From Promerops cafer (Eukaryota > Chordata > Aves > Passeriformes > Nectariniidae): a stretch of 64,000 nt of DNA. Shown piece after piece: positions 23,085 to 35,815 of this stretch (positions are counted from its first letter, which is position 1; every line of letters begins with the position of its first letter). Where the stretch lies: positions 124,001 to 188,000 of the forward strand of contig VZSE01014941.1 in NCBI GenBank assembly GCA_013398275.1. The letters are read 5' to 3'. A model generated the notes under the pieces. The model did no database searches, was not told the DNA's origin, and saw only the letters and a list, made by a program, of their open reading frames with translations. A program made the position numbers and the translations under genes.

Positions 23085-26000
23085 TACAGTCAATTACCAG
23101 AAACTGCTATTGATCAAGGCTGGTTTAGAACTATACTTGGTTTCACAATCAAGCTTACAGTACAATTTGCTCTGCATTCATCATCTATTTCAATCAAAAA
23201 TGAGAGGGGAGGAAATGAGACTTATTTTAAATAAAAAGCTTTCAAGCTATTCTTGCAGGCTGCTTTGAGGATCTAGGACAGATCAAAGCTGCTTTGAGAA
23301 TTCATCCATTCTGCTTCAGATATGATAGTTCATTGTCCATAGGAAAAAAAATTAAGGTACTATAAGTTATCAAAGCAGCAAGTGGATTTTAGGTTTCCAA
23401 GAAGTGGTATCAAAATTGGTGAAGCCTGCCAGGATAATAGCAGAACAGGAGTGATAATAATCCCTTTAGTCACAGAGACCAAGATATTGGCAATTGCAGG
23501 CACCACACCAGAAATCGTTTCTTAATCAAGCTCTGTCTTAATGATAGCTGGGTCATCTGTATGGATCAAAAGTCTTGGTCAATACCAGCTTCTCAAAAGT
23601 GGCTGGCATCAGTCAATTATGAATGGGTTAGGAATTGAGGTTTACCCCAAACCTAATTCCTTTGCTGATTAGGACTTTATTCTAACTTCCAGCCTAAGGG
23701 CACTTTTGGGAAACAGATCCTTTTGATCCTTATTTTGGCATTGTCCTTTGAATAATGTATCTTTTTTTTGCCATCCAATGCCTTCTCCTTACATAATGGT
23801 AGATAGCAATCACATCTCCCTTCAGCTTTTGGCCAAGTTTAGTGAAGCAGACTTTTTGGCACACTGCCTGTGTGATAGTTCATGTTTCTCCTGAACTCCC
23901 AGCTCTGCTTTGTTCTCTGCCCGTTCCAGTCCGAGTTTGTCTTCCTTGAATAAAAAGCAGCAATGCACAATAACCTAAAAGAACTCTCTCTTACCAATGT
24001 GCTGCACTGTTCCAGTTACTCTCATCTCTGCTTTTCTCTGCTATGTCTTCTCAATATTTCTTTTCAATATTTCTTTCCCCTGCCTTCTTGCTTTCTTAGG
24101 TTTGTGCTTTCTCCTGGACCTTCTCATTCCCACTTGTTCTGCTTCTTTTCTTCACTGCTGCTTTTCTCATAAAAGGCCAAAATAAGTGAGAAAAGTGTCA
24201 GGTCCTCCTTTCCAAACCTGTTGATTGAACGTGCTGAAGAATAAGTGATCTGCAGGGAATAGGATTTATTGGGGTGTTAGCTTGAATGGAGATGTCTGGC
24301 TCAGCCTGCCGAGTCTCTGAGCACAATTTCTCTCTGCATGGCTCCACTGCTGCTCTTCCTCTCTCTAAATGCACTTTGAAGGACTTGTCTTTTGTATCAC
24401 TGTGTGAGGAGTATGGGTAAGACCTCAGGGATGGGAGAAGCAGACTTCACTATATATCACAGGTGGTATCATGCCCTGGTAATACATTTTTCAAGGCAAC
24501 TGATCCTGATGCTTCATGGCTAACTTGACTTCCATCCACTGAAATCAGAGCTGCTGTCCTGGTAGGGTTTTGTCTCTCTGTTTGGAGGCAACCTGTGATA
24601 GCACAGAAAGAAATGTCTTCACCTGGAGTTCATTTTGAGCTTGTGATTAATATCAGTTCTTTTTATGAATGAGGTACCTATTTTGCTATGTTTCTGCTTT
24701 AAAGATGGGGCAAACTCCAGATCCTCTCAATGACAGGATAAAGAAGAGAGAAGAAACCCTTCTGCCATGCCAGACATTTGCTGGTCACCAGCACATTCCA
24801 CACCACAGCAAGACCATATTCATTTTTGTGTGCTAAATGCTGTAGCAAGGTTAGTCCACAAATAAATAAAAGAGTTGAGGTTCAATATTTAATGGAATTT
24901 CATCTGGAACAAAAACTACCATGAAAATTGAGACTGTAACAGCCTTGACAGTGTCCCTTTAAATTACACTTAATAAGTACCAGGGAGCTGAAGTGTTCTG
25001 TGGTTGTGCATATATTTGTAACAAATGGTTGCACAAATATTTGGCTCCTAATGATGAACTAACTGGTATGACATTTGCCAGGGAAAATTAATTACTTTAA
25101 TGTGTGTTGTATAAAATATGAGATAATCATGTAATGTATGTGTGTGCCGTAGAGTGTTGCTGAGTGACTAAGTTATTACCAAAGGAAATTTATGAGAAAC
25201 AAACAAGAAACACTCAGAGATGCTGTAAATGTCATGCTATGCTCAAGGGCCTTTTGCGGCTGAATAATTTTTATGTGGATGAGGAGGACAGGATCATGCT
25301 GTGAAAAATCAAGTTAGAATGAGTTAATCTTTGTATTTGCACATAATTTTATTGGTATTTAATGTAGCTGTGATGTTTCTGTTTCAAATTGTAGGGACAG
25401 TTCATAGTGAAGATGACAAGATCGAATCAGACTGAACTGAGTGATCTGAGCATCAAATTTTAAGCAGTCTATGTTCAAGAAGAAAAGCTGCCTAGTAAAG
25501 AAATGGGAAATAAAGTGGTCCTGATAGTCAAGTCATGGCTGCTGGTTTGGGCAAAATTTTACTGCCTAATTTATGTGACTTTTTGGAAGGGTGAAGTAAT
25601 CTCCCTTAGAGGTCTTGCCTGTGAAGCAGCACTCACTGCTCTGTGCAGGTCTCAAGCAGGGAAGGGTCAGGGACTGCCAGGGCTCTGCCCTCCCCTCCCA
25701 CCAGGATGCTCTGCAGGCTCTGCTTGAGGCTGTGGGCAGCAGGGGGAAATGGAAAGCAGTGAACTGAGCTGGAGAAATAGGAACTGGCGAGGGAAAAGCA
25801 GATACACACACCCCTTCTCTGACAGAGAGTGTGGAGCGTGATAAACCTGATCTCTAAATGGTAGCAGGAAATAATGCAGTAAAAAATCACACCCATTACA
25901 TTCTGCCTCTTACCCCTAACTAAAAAATTCAGAGAGGGGAGACTCAGTCTTGAGCAGATAGCAGAATCATTTGAAAGAAAAAAAAAACCTCAACAAAGAA

Positions 26001-26651
26001 ACAGAGCTAATTGGTTTGAGGGGGTCTTTAACCACCCTCATAGTTCTGAGGGACATGATAAAGTAGGGCACAGCCCTTGGTGAGAGTCACCAGCATTTTG
26101 CCAGGCAGCAGTACAGAAAGCAGCTTCCCAGGTGGGGATCCTGCAGTCCTGGAGTTCCTACCGTGGGAGAGGAGTAACTCGGGAATGTGAAAGTGGAGGA
26201 CAATGTTGGTGAGAGAGTTACAGGATTTGTAAGCCTCAGGGAGCATAACATTAACCTCAAGGCAAAGGACTTGAAGGCAGCAGACTTAATACAGAGGATA
26301 AATTCCTTTGGGAATAAAATCCATGGAAGAAAGGAGCTCCAGAATGAGTTGCTGGTTCATTAAAAAAAGAAAATATATCAATAAACAAAAGACTGTAGCA
26401 GCAGAATCACAAAATATCCCATTGTGCAGAAAGGATGGGAAATGCAGTAGGAGATATCTGCAGAATCACAAGCTCTTCTGTGATCTCAAGTGCAAGAAGG
26501 GAGAGTACAGAATATAGAAACTAGGTCAAATATCTAAAAATGAATGTAAAAAAAAAGCTCAGCATGAGCATACAGAGACAAAATCAGAAAGTCTAAAGCA
26601 CAAAATAAAATACTTTTCCTATTCTTTGCTTATACTAATAAGGCACTTTCA

Positions 26652-26770
26652 GGGTATTTTTTTAGTAACAAAAAGGGAAAACAAGGGAAGAATTACTCCA
26701 TGGGTAGGAAAATGGGAGATGATGCTGAGAAGCTCATAAAGCTTAGTGCCTTTTTTAAAGAAGGTGAGAA
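26652..26770 (+). mobile_element. Degenerate CR1-type ORF2 remnant
   Basis: One frame reads GYFFSNKKGKQGKNYSMGRK and shortly after DDAEKLIKLSAFFKEG. This resembles the CR1 ORF2 linker before the reverse transcriptase, where 'FFRYI.NKRKTRENVGPL', then 'EKAE.LNAFFASVF', is usual. The frame is broken on both sides. Flanking sequence from about 26040 to 26830 may belong to the same old copy. The assignment rests on remembered family patterns. Confidence 0.4.
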
Positions 26771-27759
26771 GGGACAAATATAGTGCTTCTGCTAAAAGTC
26801 AAGGCAGGGAATTGTGAAGCCAGGGCATTAGAAACAATAGGGTCAGTGGGATGTTATAAATGAGTGTGTGCACTGTTTCTCACCCAGGATATCTTGGCGT
26901 GTCTCTGCAGTTGTGGCCTGGCAGGAACCTGGGAAGGGGAGGGGATGGATGGCCTTTCACTCAGGGCAATCTGGCTCATCATTTGCTCCAAGGTGCACAT
27001 TCAGGCTTGTCCCTGTGGCCCCTTTTCCTTCTGTGCAGCTGCCAACTGTGTTCTTGCTCAGAAATGGCTGAGGAGATCACAGGGACAGATCCAGAGGGTG
27101 GGATATTTTGTGTCTGGAGGTAGCTGGGCCAGACATGGTGGGAAGAAACACAGAAGCTGTGTGAGGGGGTAACCAGTGATTAAACTGCTTGTTGGTGAAA
27201 GAAGGGTAAATAAAAAATCCAGCTTCAACATTAAGTGAAGTCGTAATCTGACATGCAGCAACCCAAGCCCTGGGGCTGCTTGTGTTTCAGCCCTTCCAGC
27301 ACAGCTGCTGGTTGTCCCATCAGTTGAGGAGAGGATGATATTTTCTTTAATCCTACAAGGCTGTCAAGGCAGTGAAGCTTCATCCCCTCATTGTGTGGAA
27401 CAGCCTTCCTCTCTTCTCATCCCCTGCCTCTCTGTGTCACTGGGGGGTTTTGCTGTCTTACTATTAAAAAGTCAGAAGTGCCAGGTCTGCCTGCTGTTGG
27501 TGGTATAGTTCTGATTGCTCCCTGTGAAAATCAGCTTCCTCAGTTTTCATTTGGGTTTTTTTTCCCCAACTTCTCTCACAATTTTCATGAATCATGCCTT
27601 GCATTTCTGTGTCTTGACAGAGAAAGGGCTGCCTCTGTTTTAAGGGAGAAAACCTGGTTGTTCTGAAGGGTGCTGGAGAACAGTCACCTACCATGAGATC
27701 CTTGAAATATCTCCTAGGAGAGAGACAGAGCTTGTTCCTGTCTGCAGAGAGATCTGAGT

Positions 27760-28300
27760 AAGCTCCTTAAGCTAAATCAGCTCTTCTGAGCAGGTCTCTG
27801 CAGAGCATTAGGCTGACCAGAACCAGCTCCAGTATTCCAGGGGAATCACTAAACCTTGATGGCACTGAAATGTCATAATATTGAACCTATTTTCTATTCC
27901 ACTCCAAATATCCCCTAACATCCTGTTTGTGATTTGACCACTGCTTTACATTGAGCTTCCAGGTGGATTTCCCAGTCTTCCTCTGACTTTGCTGTCTGTG
28001 ATTTAGGACCAAGCTCTGTGCAGAGGGCTTCAGGTCACTCCATCTGCTGGACATGATTTTGCATAGATGAGAACCAGCACAGCTTTATTGTCCCACTGCC
28101 TTCATGCTCAGACTGGACAAAACTTCTGGGAATTCTTTTCTCTCCACTGGCTCAGCCTAACCTAGATAACGTTGTGTCACCTTCAAATGTTGCTTCCCCA
28201 CCTCTTTCCTAGATCACAGCGATACTGCAAATGCCACTCATTGTTTTATACAATTCATTGGCATATTAAAACAGGATCTAAAAAAAAAAAACAAACAAAA
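27760..28300 (-). mobile_element. Old, diverged CR1/L3-like LINE fragment
   Basis: In antisense it follows the CR1 layout: CCAGCTCCAGTATTCCAGG, CCCTAACATCCTGTTTGTG, TTGACCACTGCTTTACATTG, GACATGATTTTGCATAGATG, then a ACCTTCAAATGTTGCTTCCC segment. It is much more diverged than the other CR1 copies here, hence older. Confidence 0.55.
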
Positions 28301-28309
28301 AAAACCTGA

Positions 28310-31300
28310 AAAAACATTCCAGTTACAAATATAGCAGATGCCAGGATTAAAGGTTCTTATGTCATTGTGATTTAGTGATTTAAATCCCTCTGTGCAACAA
28401 TACAGATTTTAATCAAGGGTATATAAGGGCATTCCTGGGTTATGTCTTCTAGTGCTGCATGATTCCCATCATTAGGAAGTTTTCTGTATTCCCTATCCTA
28501 AATCTTCTTTACTTCAAAGCTGATTTGTTCTTGTTCTTGTTTTGATGGACATGATGAGTGGGTGATGATAATCCTCTTTATAACAACCTTGTACCTACTG
28601 GAAGACTGGGAGACAGATTTTCTGAGAACCTGATTTCAGCTTTAAAATAACTCTTCCGAATTATTTTGCTTGTGTACCACTTGGCCACAAAATAGGCAGT
28701 TTTCATAAAAGAAAGAGACAGGAATGACCATTTGAAAACCATCTCTATCCCTCTGCAACACAGGCTTAGTCCTTTGGGAGGTGACCTGTCAGACATTAAA
28801 TTGATACTCTTATTTACCAGTGTTGTGTGCAATCTGTAAATTCTTTTAGTGAGATAAAGGTTTGCAATTTTGTTCCAACAAAAATGTTTGGAGACTTTAA
28901 CTGACTGGTGCCTCTAATCCCCTATTGAACTTGCAGTGGCCTAAGTCACTGATTGCTGAGCCAAGGAAAGCTACATTAGGTAATCTGGGTAATAACACAA
29001 TAGATTTCCTACTTCTTACAATGCTGGAAATTAGGAAAAGCGGTGCAGAAAAACAACAAAACCAAAATACACTGGTTTTGGAAGTCACTCAGGAGCATTT
29101 TCTCACTGGGGTGGGACTGATGCTGCCACTTCAGCTGTGCGTGTCTGGCTCTGAGTATGGCTTCTCTCTTCAGAAAGAAATTTCTTGCACCAAACACCCT
29201 TTGCCTTCTCCGAAAAATGGAGCCTGTTTTTCAAGGCACAGGAGCCCTCTCTGAAATCCAGAATCAGTCAGCACTGCTGCTCATCCATGAGAAGTGCTGA
29301 CAGGCTTTGAAAAGCCATGCAACACCTGTGGATGCCTCACACCACCATTCCAGTTTAGATAATGGCTCTGGGGAGACCAACTCCATCACTGCTCATTGTC
29401 TTGAAGGGGATCAAGGAAGAAGCAAGGAGAAAACAAGACTGTGTGTGTCTCCCGATGCTGAGCAGGCTGGAAGAAACCCAGACCCAAAATTGGGAATAAT
29501 TCATGTTGCACAGGAATGGTATCACTTTTAGCAATTTGAAGAAATACTTGTGCTCAAATATCACTCGGCAAACACCAGTTTTGCATGTCATATAGCTCCT
29601 CAGGAGCAGCAGAAATGATGGGTAACAGCTGTGGGCATTGCCTTGTCACCCCCAAGTCAATAAGAATAGGGGCAATGCCATCTGTGTGACCTGAGGAGCA
29701 AAGCATGGTTTTATAGGCTTGGCTGTCTTTCCCAAAATCCCCACACCATAACAGGCAGTGCAGTGCTGCTCTCCCAGGCTCTGTGGCCTCGCCAGGGAGC
29801 TCAGCTGGCTGTGTACCAAGGACCCAAGGCCCAGCTCTGGCACAGCACAGCTGTGTAACCTCAAGTCAGGCTCTGACAAAGCCCCCAGAAAGTCTCTGCA
29901 CAGACTAGAGAGGCACAATTACAAAGGCGGGGAAGCTGAGAACAGTTTGGGGCAGAGCTCACAAATTCAAGAGGGAAAACACCTGCAGGGAAACATATTG
30001 AATCCTTTAAAATAACAACAACAACAATAAAAAAGGTGAGGCAGTTTGGGGACTGGTCAGAAATTAGGGATGATCAGGTCGTGGTTTTGGTGTTACCTCC
30101 CACTGCACAGGCATCACCAGCTTTTTTGGGATGCCTGTTGTCCCTTGAGGTAAATCTGCTTTGAGCTCCTGATGTCGTTGCCAGCCTCAGGGGCTCTATC
30201 CCACACATGAAGAGAAGCTGCTGCAAAACACCAGGGCTATGGCTGTCTCCTGTCCATGTTCCATGGCACGGAAAAGCAGGAATTAACTTTGACACCTCGA
30301 GGAGAAGCAAGGACTCAGGTGGGTCAGAGTGCACAAACCCCAGGGGATGGTGCCTGCTTGGACACACACATGGGCACACACAGCCACTCGCTGGCTCCCT
30401 ACAAGATTTCCTGGCCCTCAGCAGGTTAATTCCAGCTGGATTCAGCTATGCCTTAATTTTTCCTGAGTGCTGAAATTCAACCAAAGATGAGCTTGGACAT
30501 CCAAACTGGCACAGCAGGTGCCAAGCAGAGCAGAGGCCGTGTTGGAGGATGAGCTGGTGTCCAGGGGGAGCTGGGGAGGAGGGGAGCTCCTCCTCAGGTG
30601 GGAGCAGGACAGGGGCCTGCCCAAGGTCCCAGCTCCGGGTGTCCTGTCAAGGTTGGCCTTGGCAGCTCTGTGGCCTCTGCAGTGCAGCTGCACTTTGGTC
30701 CCATCAGGACCCCCAGCCTTGGGAACCCCACGAGAATTGCAGGATCTGTGAGGGTCTGCCAGCCACCCTGCAGGGACGGTCATGTCCCACTGCCACCTGT
30801 CTGGGATCTGGGATCTGGGCCTGCACAAGCCCTGGAGAAGAAGCCCCTCAGGCCGGTGCTGTGGCAGTGCTCTGGGCAGGGTGGCTGCTGTAGATGGGGA
30901 AGCCCTTTGTGTCCCTGAACCTCCCTCTCATTTTCCCAGTGGTGATTATTCCACACAGACTGTTGCTCCCACAGCTCCTGCCTCACTGGTTTCCTCTGGC
31001 CAGCCCAGTCAGGGGTGTGCTGCTGGTGCTGGGCACTGTGGAAGCACTCTGGGAAGCATCTTTTCCACCCTTACGTTGGCATCTTCTGGCAGCTGATTCC
31101 TCCTGCCAGCCAGAGAGGGACTGGTTTATCCAAATGCTTTCTGCAGAGCCTGCTCCACTCAAAAGGTTCAGATGTTTCCATCCTATTTCCTTATTTCCTT
31201 ATTTTCCCCTTGAACAGAGATCCCTGTGCTGCTCCCCAAGGAAGGAACTGAATGCAGCTGTAGGAGAAGGTAAATGAAATACCCTCTGCAGCTGGTGACC

Positions 31301-33110
31301 TTCCTCCTGCCTGGGCCCACACCTTCAGCCCTTTTTCATCCCAGGCTGCTCCAGGCTGGGAGTAGGATGAGCCTGGGCTGTCAGTCCCTACCCTGTCACC
31401 CCCACCACAGGCAGCCCCCCAGCTCCAGTCCCTGGGATGGATGGGGATATCAAGATCTCTCTCCTCTGGGCAACACAGGATTCAAGCAGCCCACAATATC
31501 AAACAGAGAAGTTTGCCTGTTATTTTTATTTTATTTTTATGGCAGCAGTTAAACCATATTATAAAGGAATCGTGTTTATTTCTAAAATGCACCAAGCAAT
31601 AAAAAGGTGTGGAGACCAAAATAAGGCGTGTGTAGCTATAGCATATGAAGGATTTGTATTCCTCTCCATTCTTACTCAACCCGTGGATGAGAAACTGCAT
31701 AGTTCACATATTTACAGAGCTTTGCAAAAGGTTACCAGCTACTTCCTCTCTAATATCACTAATGTAGGGAAAAACACCATTTGAAATTGTAGAAACATCA
31801 AAAACCCTTTGCAAAAGTAAATCATAAGCATACCATTGCTCTTCTCCTGTTGACAAGAAAGGATTTGCTCTGAGAAATCCTATTAATAGAGATTATTTGC
31901 ATAAATCTTTTGTGCAGCAGACTCCAAATAATTTGTATTATATACTTCTCCCATGGCATGTATGTTAAAATGGTGTATTTTTAATAATATATTCATGTTG
32001 CCACTTACAAATCTACACAGGCATGACTCACCAGTGTCTAGTTTCTCCTGAGGTCAAGCGCAGTCAAGCTTAGAGATCTGAAAATGCCCAAACTTCATTA
32101 AACACTCACCAGTCCTCAGTAATTCCCACTCCAGTAAGTTATCACAACTGTCCCACAAAAGCTTTCCAGCATCTCCCACTCCCTTTACAATCCTAGGATG
32201 TGATTTATTACTCCAGTCTGGGTGCTCTGAGAACTTTTTGATAGTACTAATTGCCTTATTACCCACTCCAGTGCGAGAGTAAAACCTTTTGACATTTTCC
32301 TTCCTTCCCTGAGGAAAACAAATCCCAGTTCCTGGGATATTGCCTTCTGCTCCCTTTGTGATTACTGGGGCGAGGAATTCCTTTAGGCCCTTTGCCTTAT
32401 CAGCCTCATCTGTCACCAGCTTTCCATTCCCATCTCTCTTGGTGCTCCCTAATCACTTTGCATCTTCCATTATTCTGTGTTAGTTTTTTCCCTCTTCCTT
32501 TTTTACTTACAGTGTCAATCTTCATCACATATTCTATTCCTTATTTTCTATCGATGTTTTTTTCACATCAGGCTCTGCGATGCTTACCTTGCCCCAGTTT
32601 ACTATTTTTAAATTAGTGTAGGAGTGCCTATTGAAAAAAAAGAAAGAAATGCATTTTTTCTGGCTGTTCCATATTTAAAAATTAGCTGCAACAGCTCCAA
32701 GGAAACCACACACATACACAAATTCCTGTGTGTCAGCTACCAGAGCATCTTAATTTTCTAAAAGCAAATCTAATATCACCAAAAAAAACCCTGGCAGCTC
32801 TCTAACCTTTCCAATGCTGATAAAATAAATAAATTTGCTTTTTTCTTTTTTTTTTTTAAGTGAAAACCTGGAATTAATTGCAGAGCCACACCTCCTCAGC
32901 ATCTAATTTTCCTGCTCTGTGTGAACAGTAAGAAGAGAGCAGCCACAGAAAGCATTTCTGTTGCATGTTCAGATGTGAAGGAGGACAAGGCTAAACCCAG
33001 GAGAAGGATGGAGGGGCCGAGTGGGACAATAGCACCTGGTGTTCACAGGAGGGGAGCACTGGAGTTTTCTGCTCACAGCAGGATGGTTGGGCAGCAACCA
33101 GGGCTGTGTC
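28310..33110. other. Intergenic sequence without a recognised gene
   Basis: It includes a GC-richer patch near 30500-31300 with several overlapping frames of about 100-128 codons on both strands. None shows domains, splice structure or family similarity that I recognise. A-rich tracts occur near 28280-28310 and 32850. Confidence 0.65.
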
Positions 33111-33119
33111 AGGTCAGCC

Positions 33120-33690
33120 TTGTTCAGCCAAATCCTGTAAATTCCTGAGGAGGGAGCACCCACAGCCTCCCTGGGTGACCTGTCCCACTGCTGCACCACC
33201 CTTCTGCTGGAAGATCTTTTCTTAATGTCCAGTGTGACTTCCCCAAGCCACAACTCTTGTGGCTGCTGTCCCTTGTTGAGAAGGGTTTGGCTCCATCAGT
33301 TTTGTGACTCCCTTTCAGGTGGCTGTAGCTGCCTTAGGTTCACCCTCAGCCTTCCCTTCCCCAGGCTGAACAACCTCAGCTCCCCTGGTAGCCCTGATGC
33401 TTTAGACCCTTCATCAACTTCGGTGTTTTTCTCTGGGCCCTTTCTTCCTTCTCAGCACCTCTCTTGAACTGAGGGCCCAAAAGCAGTCATGGTATTCCAG
33501 GTGAGGTCTCCCAGGGCCGAGTACAGACAGGCAGATAACAACTTTCCATAACTGCTGACCACGCTCCTCCTAAGGCACCTCAGCCTGTGTTTTCTGCCAT
33601 GCACAGTGACTGCAGGGTTCCTTCAAATTCGAGGGCCACCATAACCCCCAGGCCTTCCCCAGCAGAGCTACTGCTCCTGCAACCTCTGCC
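33120..33690 (-). mobile_element. CR1 LINE fragment
   Basis: Antisense CR1: TCCCTTGTTGAGAAGGGTTT, CTTCCCCAGGCTGAACAACC, TCATCAACTTCGGTGTTTTT, GGTATTCCAGGTGAGGTCTC, GGGCCGAGTACAGAC. It retains a more 5' region than most copies here. Its 5' end abuts the oppositely oriented CR1 at 33700. Confidence 0.85.
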
Positions 33691-33699
33691 AATGGGGTT

Positions 33700-34102
33700 C
33701 AAAAAGCCAAGGAAAAATGGGGATTGTTCAGTTTGGAAAAGAGAAGGCTTTGAGGTGACCTTATTGTGGCTTCCCAATACATGAAGGAGGCCTCTGGAAA
33801 AGTTTGAGAGAGACTGTTTGCAAGGGCATGGAGTGGCAGGACAAGGGGGAATGGCTTCAAACTGACAGAGAGCAGGTTTAGATCAGATGTTAGGAAGATT
33901 CTTCCCTTTGAGGGTGGTGAGGCCCTGGCACAGGTTGCCCAGAGAAGTTGTGCATGTCCCATCCCTGGAAGTGTCCAAGGCCAGGCTGGAAGGAGCTCTG
34001 AGCAATCTGGTCTGGGGGAAGTTGTCCCTGCCCGTGGAAGGAGGTTGGTATGAGATGATCTTTAAGATCCTCTCCACCCCAAACAATTCTGAGTCTGTGA
34101 TT
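33700..34102 (+). mobile_element. CR1 LINE 3' fragment
   Basis: Sense CR1: TTCAGTTTGGAAAAGAGAAG, TGGCAGGACAAGGGGGAATG, TTGCCCAGAGAAGTTGTGCA, GTGTCCAAGGCCAGGCTGGA, ending in GATGATCTTTAAGATCCTCT and a degraded TCTGAGTCTGTGAT tail. Confidence 0.93.
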
Positions 34103-34104
34103 TC

Positions 34105-35670
34105 CAGTTAGGCAGATTTGCCACAGAACACCAACATAAGCAGGATACAGGGCTTGACACCCACGTTCAGACAAATTCCTCTTCTTGTGCCTTACCCCTA
34201 ACTCCCCCACAGTGAGCACTCCCTGGTTTCCTGATTCTGTGCAGACTACCCCAGGGTCTCAAAGCCTAACCAGAGACTCCTGGAATAACATAAAAGTAGG
34301 AAAAATGTGTGCATCCTTCCCCTGGTTTGTTCTACCTTTGCTTTCACATACAAACTGGTGAGTCACTGAAGCACGTGCTTAGCTGTACTTGCACACGTAG
34401 CCTCTTCTTCTCCTAAAGAAGCCAGCATGCAATTCAGCTTTTAAGTTTGAAAACTAGATATCATATGTCATATGATATATTTCTATTCCATAGAAATAGA
34501 AAAAATATTATTGTTGTAGAAAGGCATTTTCTCAATGTTTTTTAACAACCATACACTGTTAAAGGCATTAAGAATACAGACTCCCTGATTGCTGTTAATT
34601 TTCCTTCCTCCTCTTTATTAGCCCAAGTGGATTTTGAAATAGTATTTGGCAACTCTTGATTTTCAAACATTCCTTTCACATATCTGTAGGGTTTTCTTAC
34701 ATTTACAGATTAAATCAGATTTATTTTGGTTTAGATTTTTGTCTCAGCAACATGTAGGCTATCAAGGCATTTTGATTGCCTCAATGGAGAGGATTTGAAA
34801 TCTGTAAATAAAAATCTGTATTTGGCTACAGTATGAGTTTGGTGTCTGTTAAGCACATAAGAAAACAGAATAACCTCTACTTCACCATTAATACTTCAAG
34901 AAAATAAGATGTTCCATTACAAATCATGCTAGATATATTGGTCCTAATTCTCCAGGTCCCATGAGTGTGTATGGCAAGTGTTTAAGAGCTTCTTGTTGTG
35001 ACAAAAGTTCAAATTATCTGTATTAAATAGAAATCATATAGTTCAATACTAAAGTCTCTTTGTAGATTAACATTTTCTATTAAGTATTTTTTAAAATATA
35101 CAGTCCACACATGAAGAAATGGGTTTTTTTACAGATTAGGGCTACGAGGACTTGATTTTGAGTGGTTTGATGGTGAAACCAAAAAGGCCTTATCAAGGAC
35201 TGAATGTATAACATTGTATTCCAGTTCCCAGGTAAGCATCCTACCAAAGGGGCAGCAAAATATCCTGGGTGTAAGCTGCTTTCCTTTTTTCCTGTTGGAG
35301 CATTCCCACCTCAAGCAGCTCATTCAGCTGTTTACAAATGACTTCAGGTAAAATTTGAGGTGACCAGACCCAAGTTCCTGTCCAAGCTCCATGAGCACGG
35401 AGATACGTCCACAGCCCGGAATGTGTCAGCAGCAGAGACCACGGTTACCTCATGCCAAAACCCCTTATGGTTTGGAAGGTAGGGCACTGGTCCAGCAAGG
35501 AGGAGAGGTTTCCCAGGAAAAGGTAACGGAATGTGGCCTGCAGCTTCCCTGAGCTAAGCCAGAGGCTTTAGCTGTCGGGAAGTCCCACAGCTGAGCTGAC
35601 TTGTGGGATTTATTCCCAACTTCCCCTCATTTTGAAGCACTGCATTTCCTCTTTTTCACAGCTCAGTGTG
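34105..35670. other. Intergenic, nothing recognised
   Basis: Mostly AT-rich, non-coding in appearance, with no recognised repeat family or exon. Confidence 0.65.
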
Positions 35671-35676
35671 TGACCA

Positions 35677-35815
35677 CACAGAATCCCAGAATCCCTGGGT
35701 TGGAAGAGACCTCCAAGATCACCAAGTCCAACCCAACCCTAACACCTCAACTAAACCACGGCACCAAGTGCCACATCCAGTCTTTTCTTAAACACATCCA
35801 GATGTGGTGTTCTGT
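35677..35815 (-). mobile_element. CR1 LINE 3' tip
   Basis: Antisense CR1 tail: CACAGAATCCCAGAATCCCT, GGTTGGAAGAGACCTCCAAG, CCAAGTGCCACATCCAGTC. It is about 140 bp long and 5'-truncated. Confidence 0.9.

Larger units (their letters stand above)
18190..26630. other. Intergenic sequence without a recognised gene
   Basis: No exon or RNA gene recognised on either strand. It contains the GGAA and ATAG microsatellites, an A-rich tract at 20280-20400 and a 3 x 25 bp tandem repeat, listed separately. Open frames here are short and lack family motifs. Confidence 0.7.

Noticed and set aside
22821..23093. Minus-strand frame with repeated YLSI
   Set aside because: Translation of the ATAG microsatellite.
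30442..31277. Cluster of 100-128-codon frames on both strands
   Set aside because: Overlapping frames on both strands in a GC-richer patch, with no consistent codon pattern, splice structure or family similarity.
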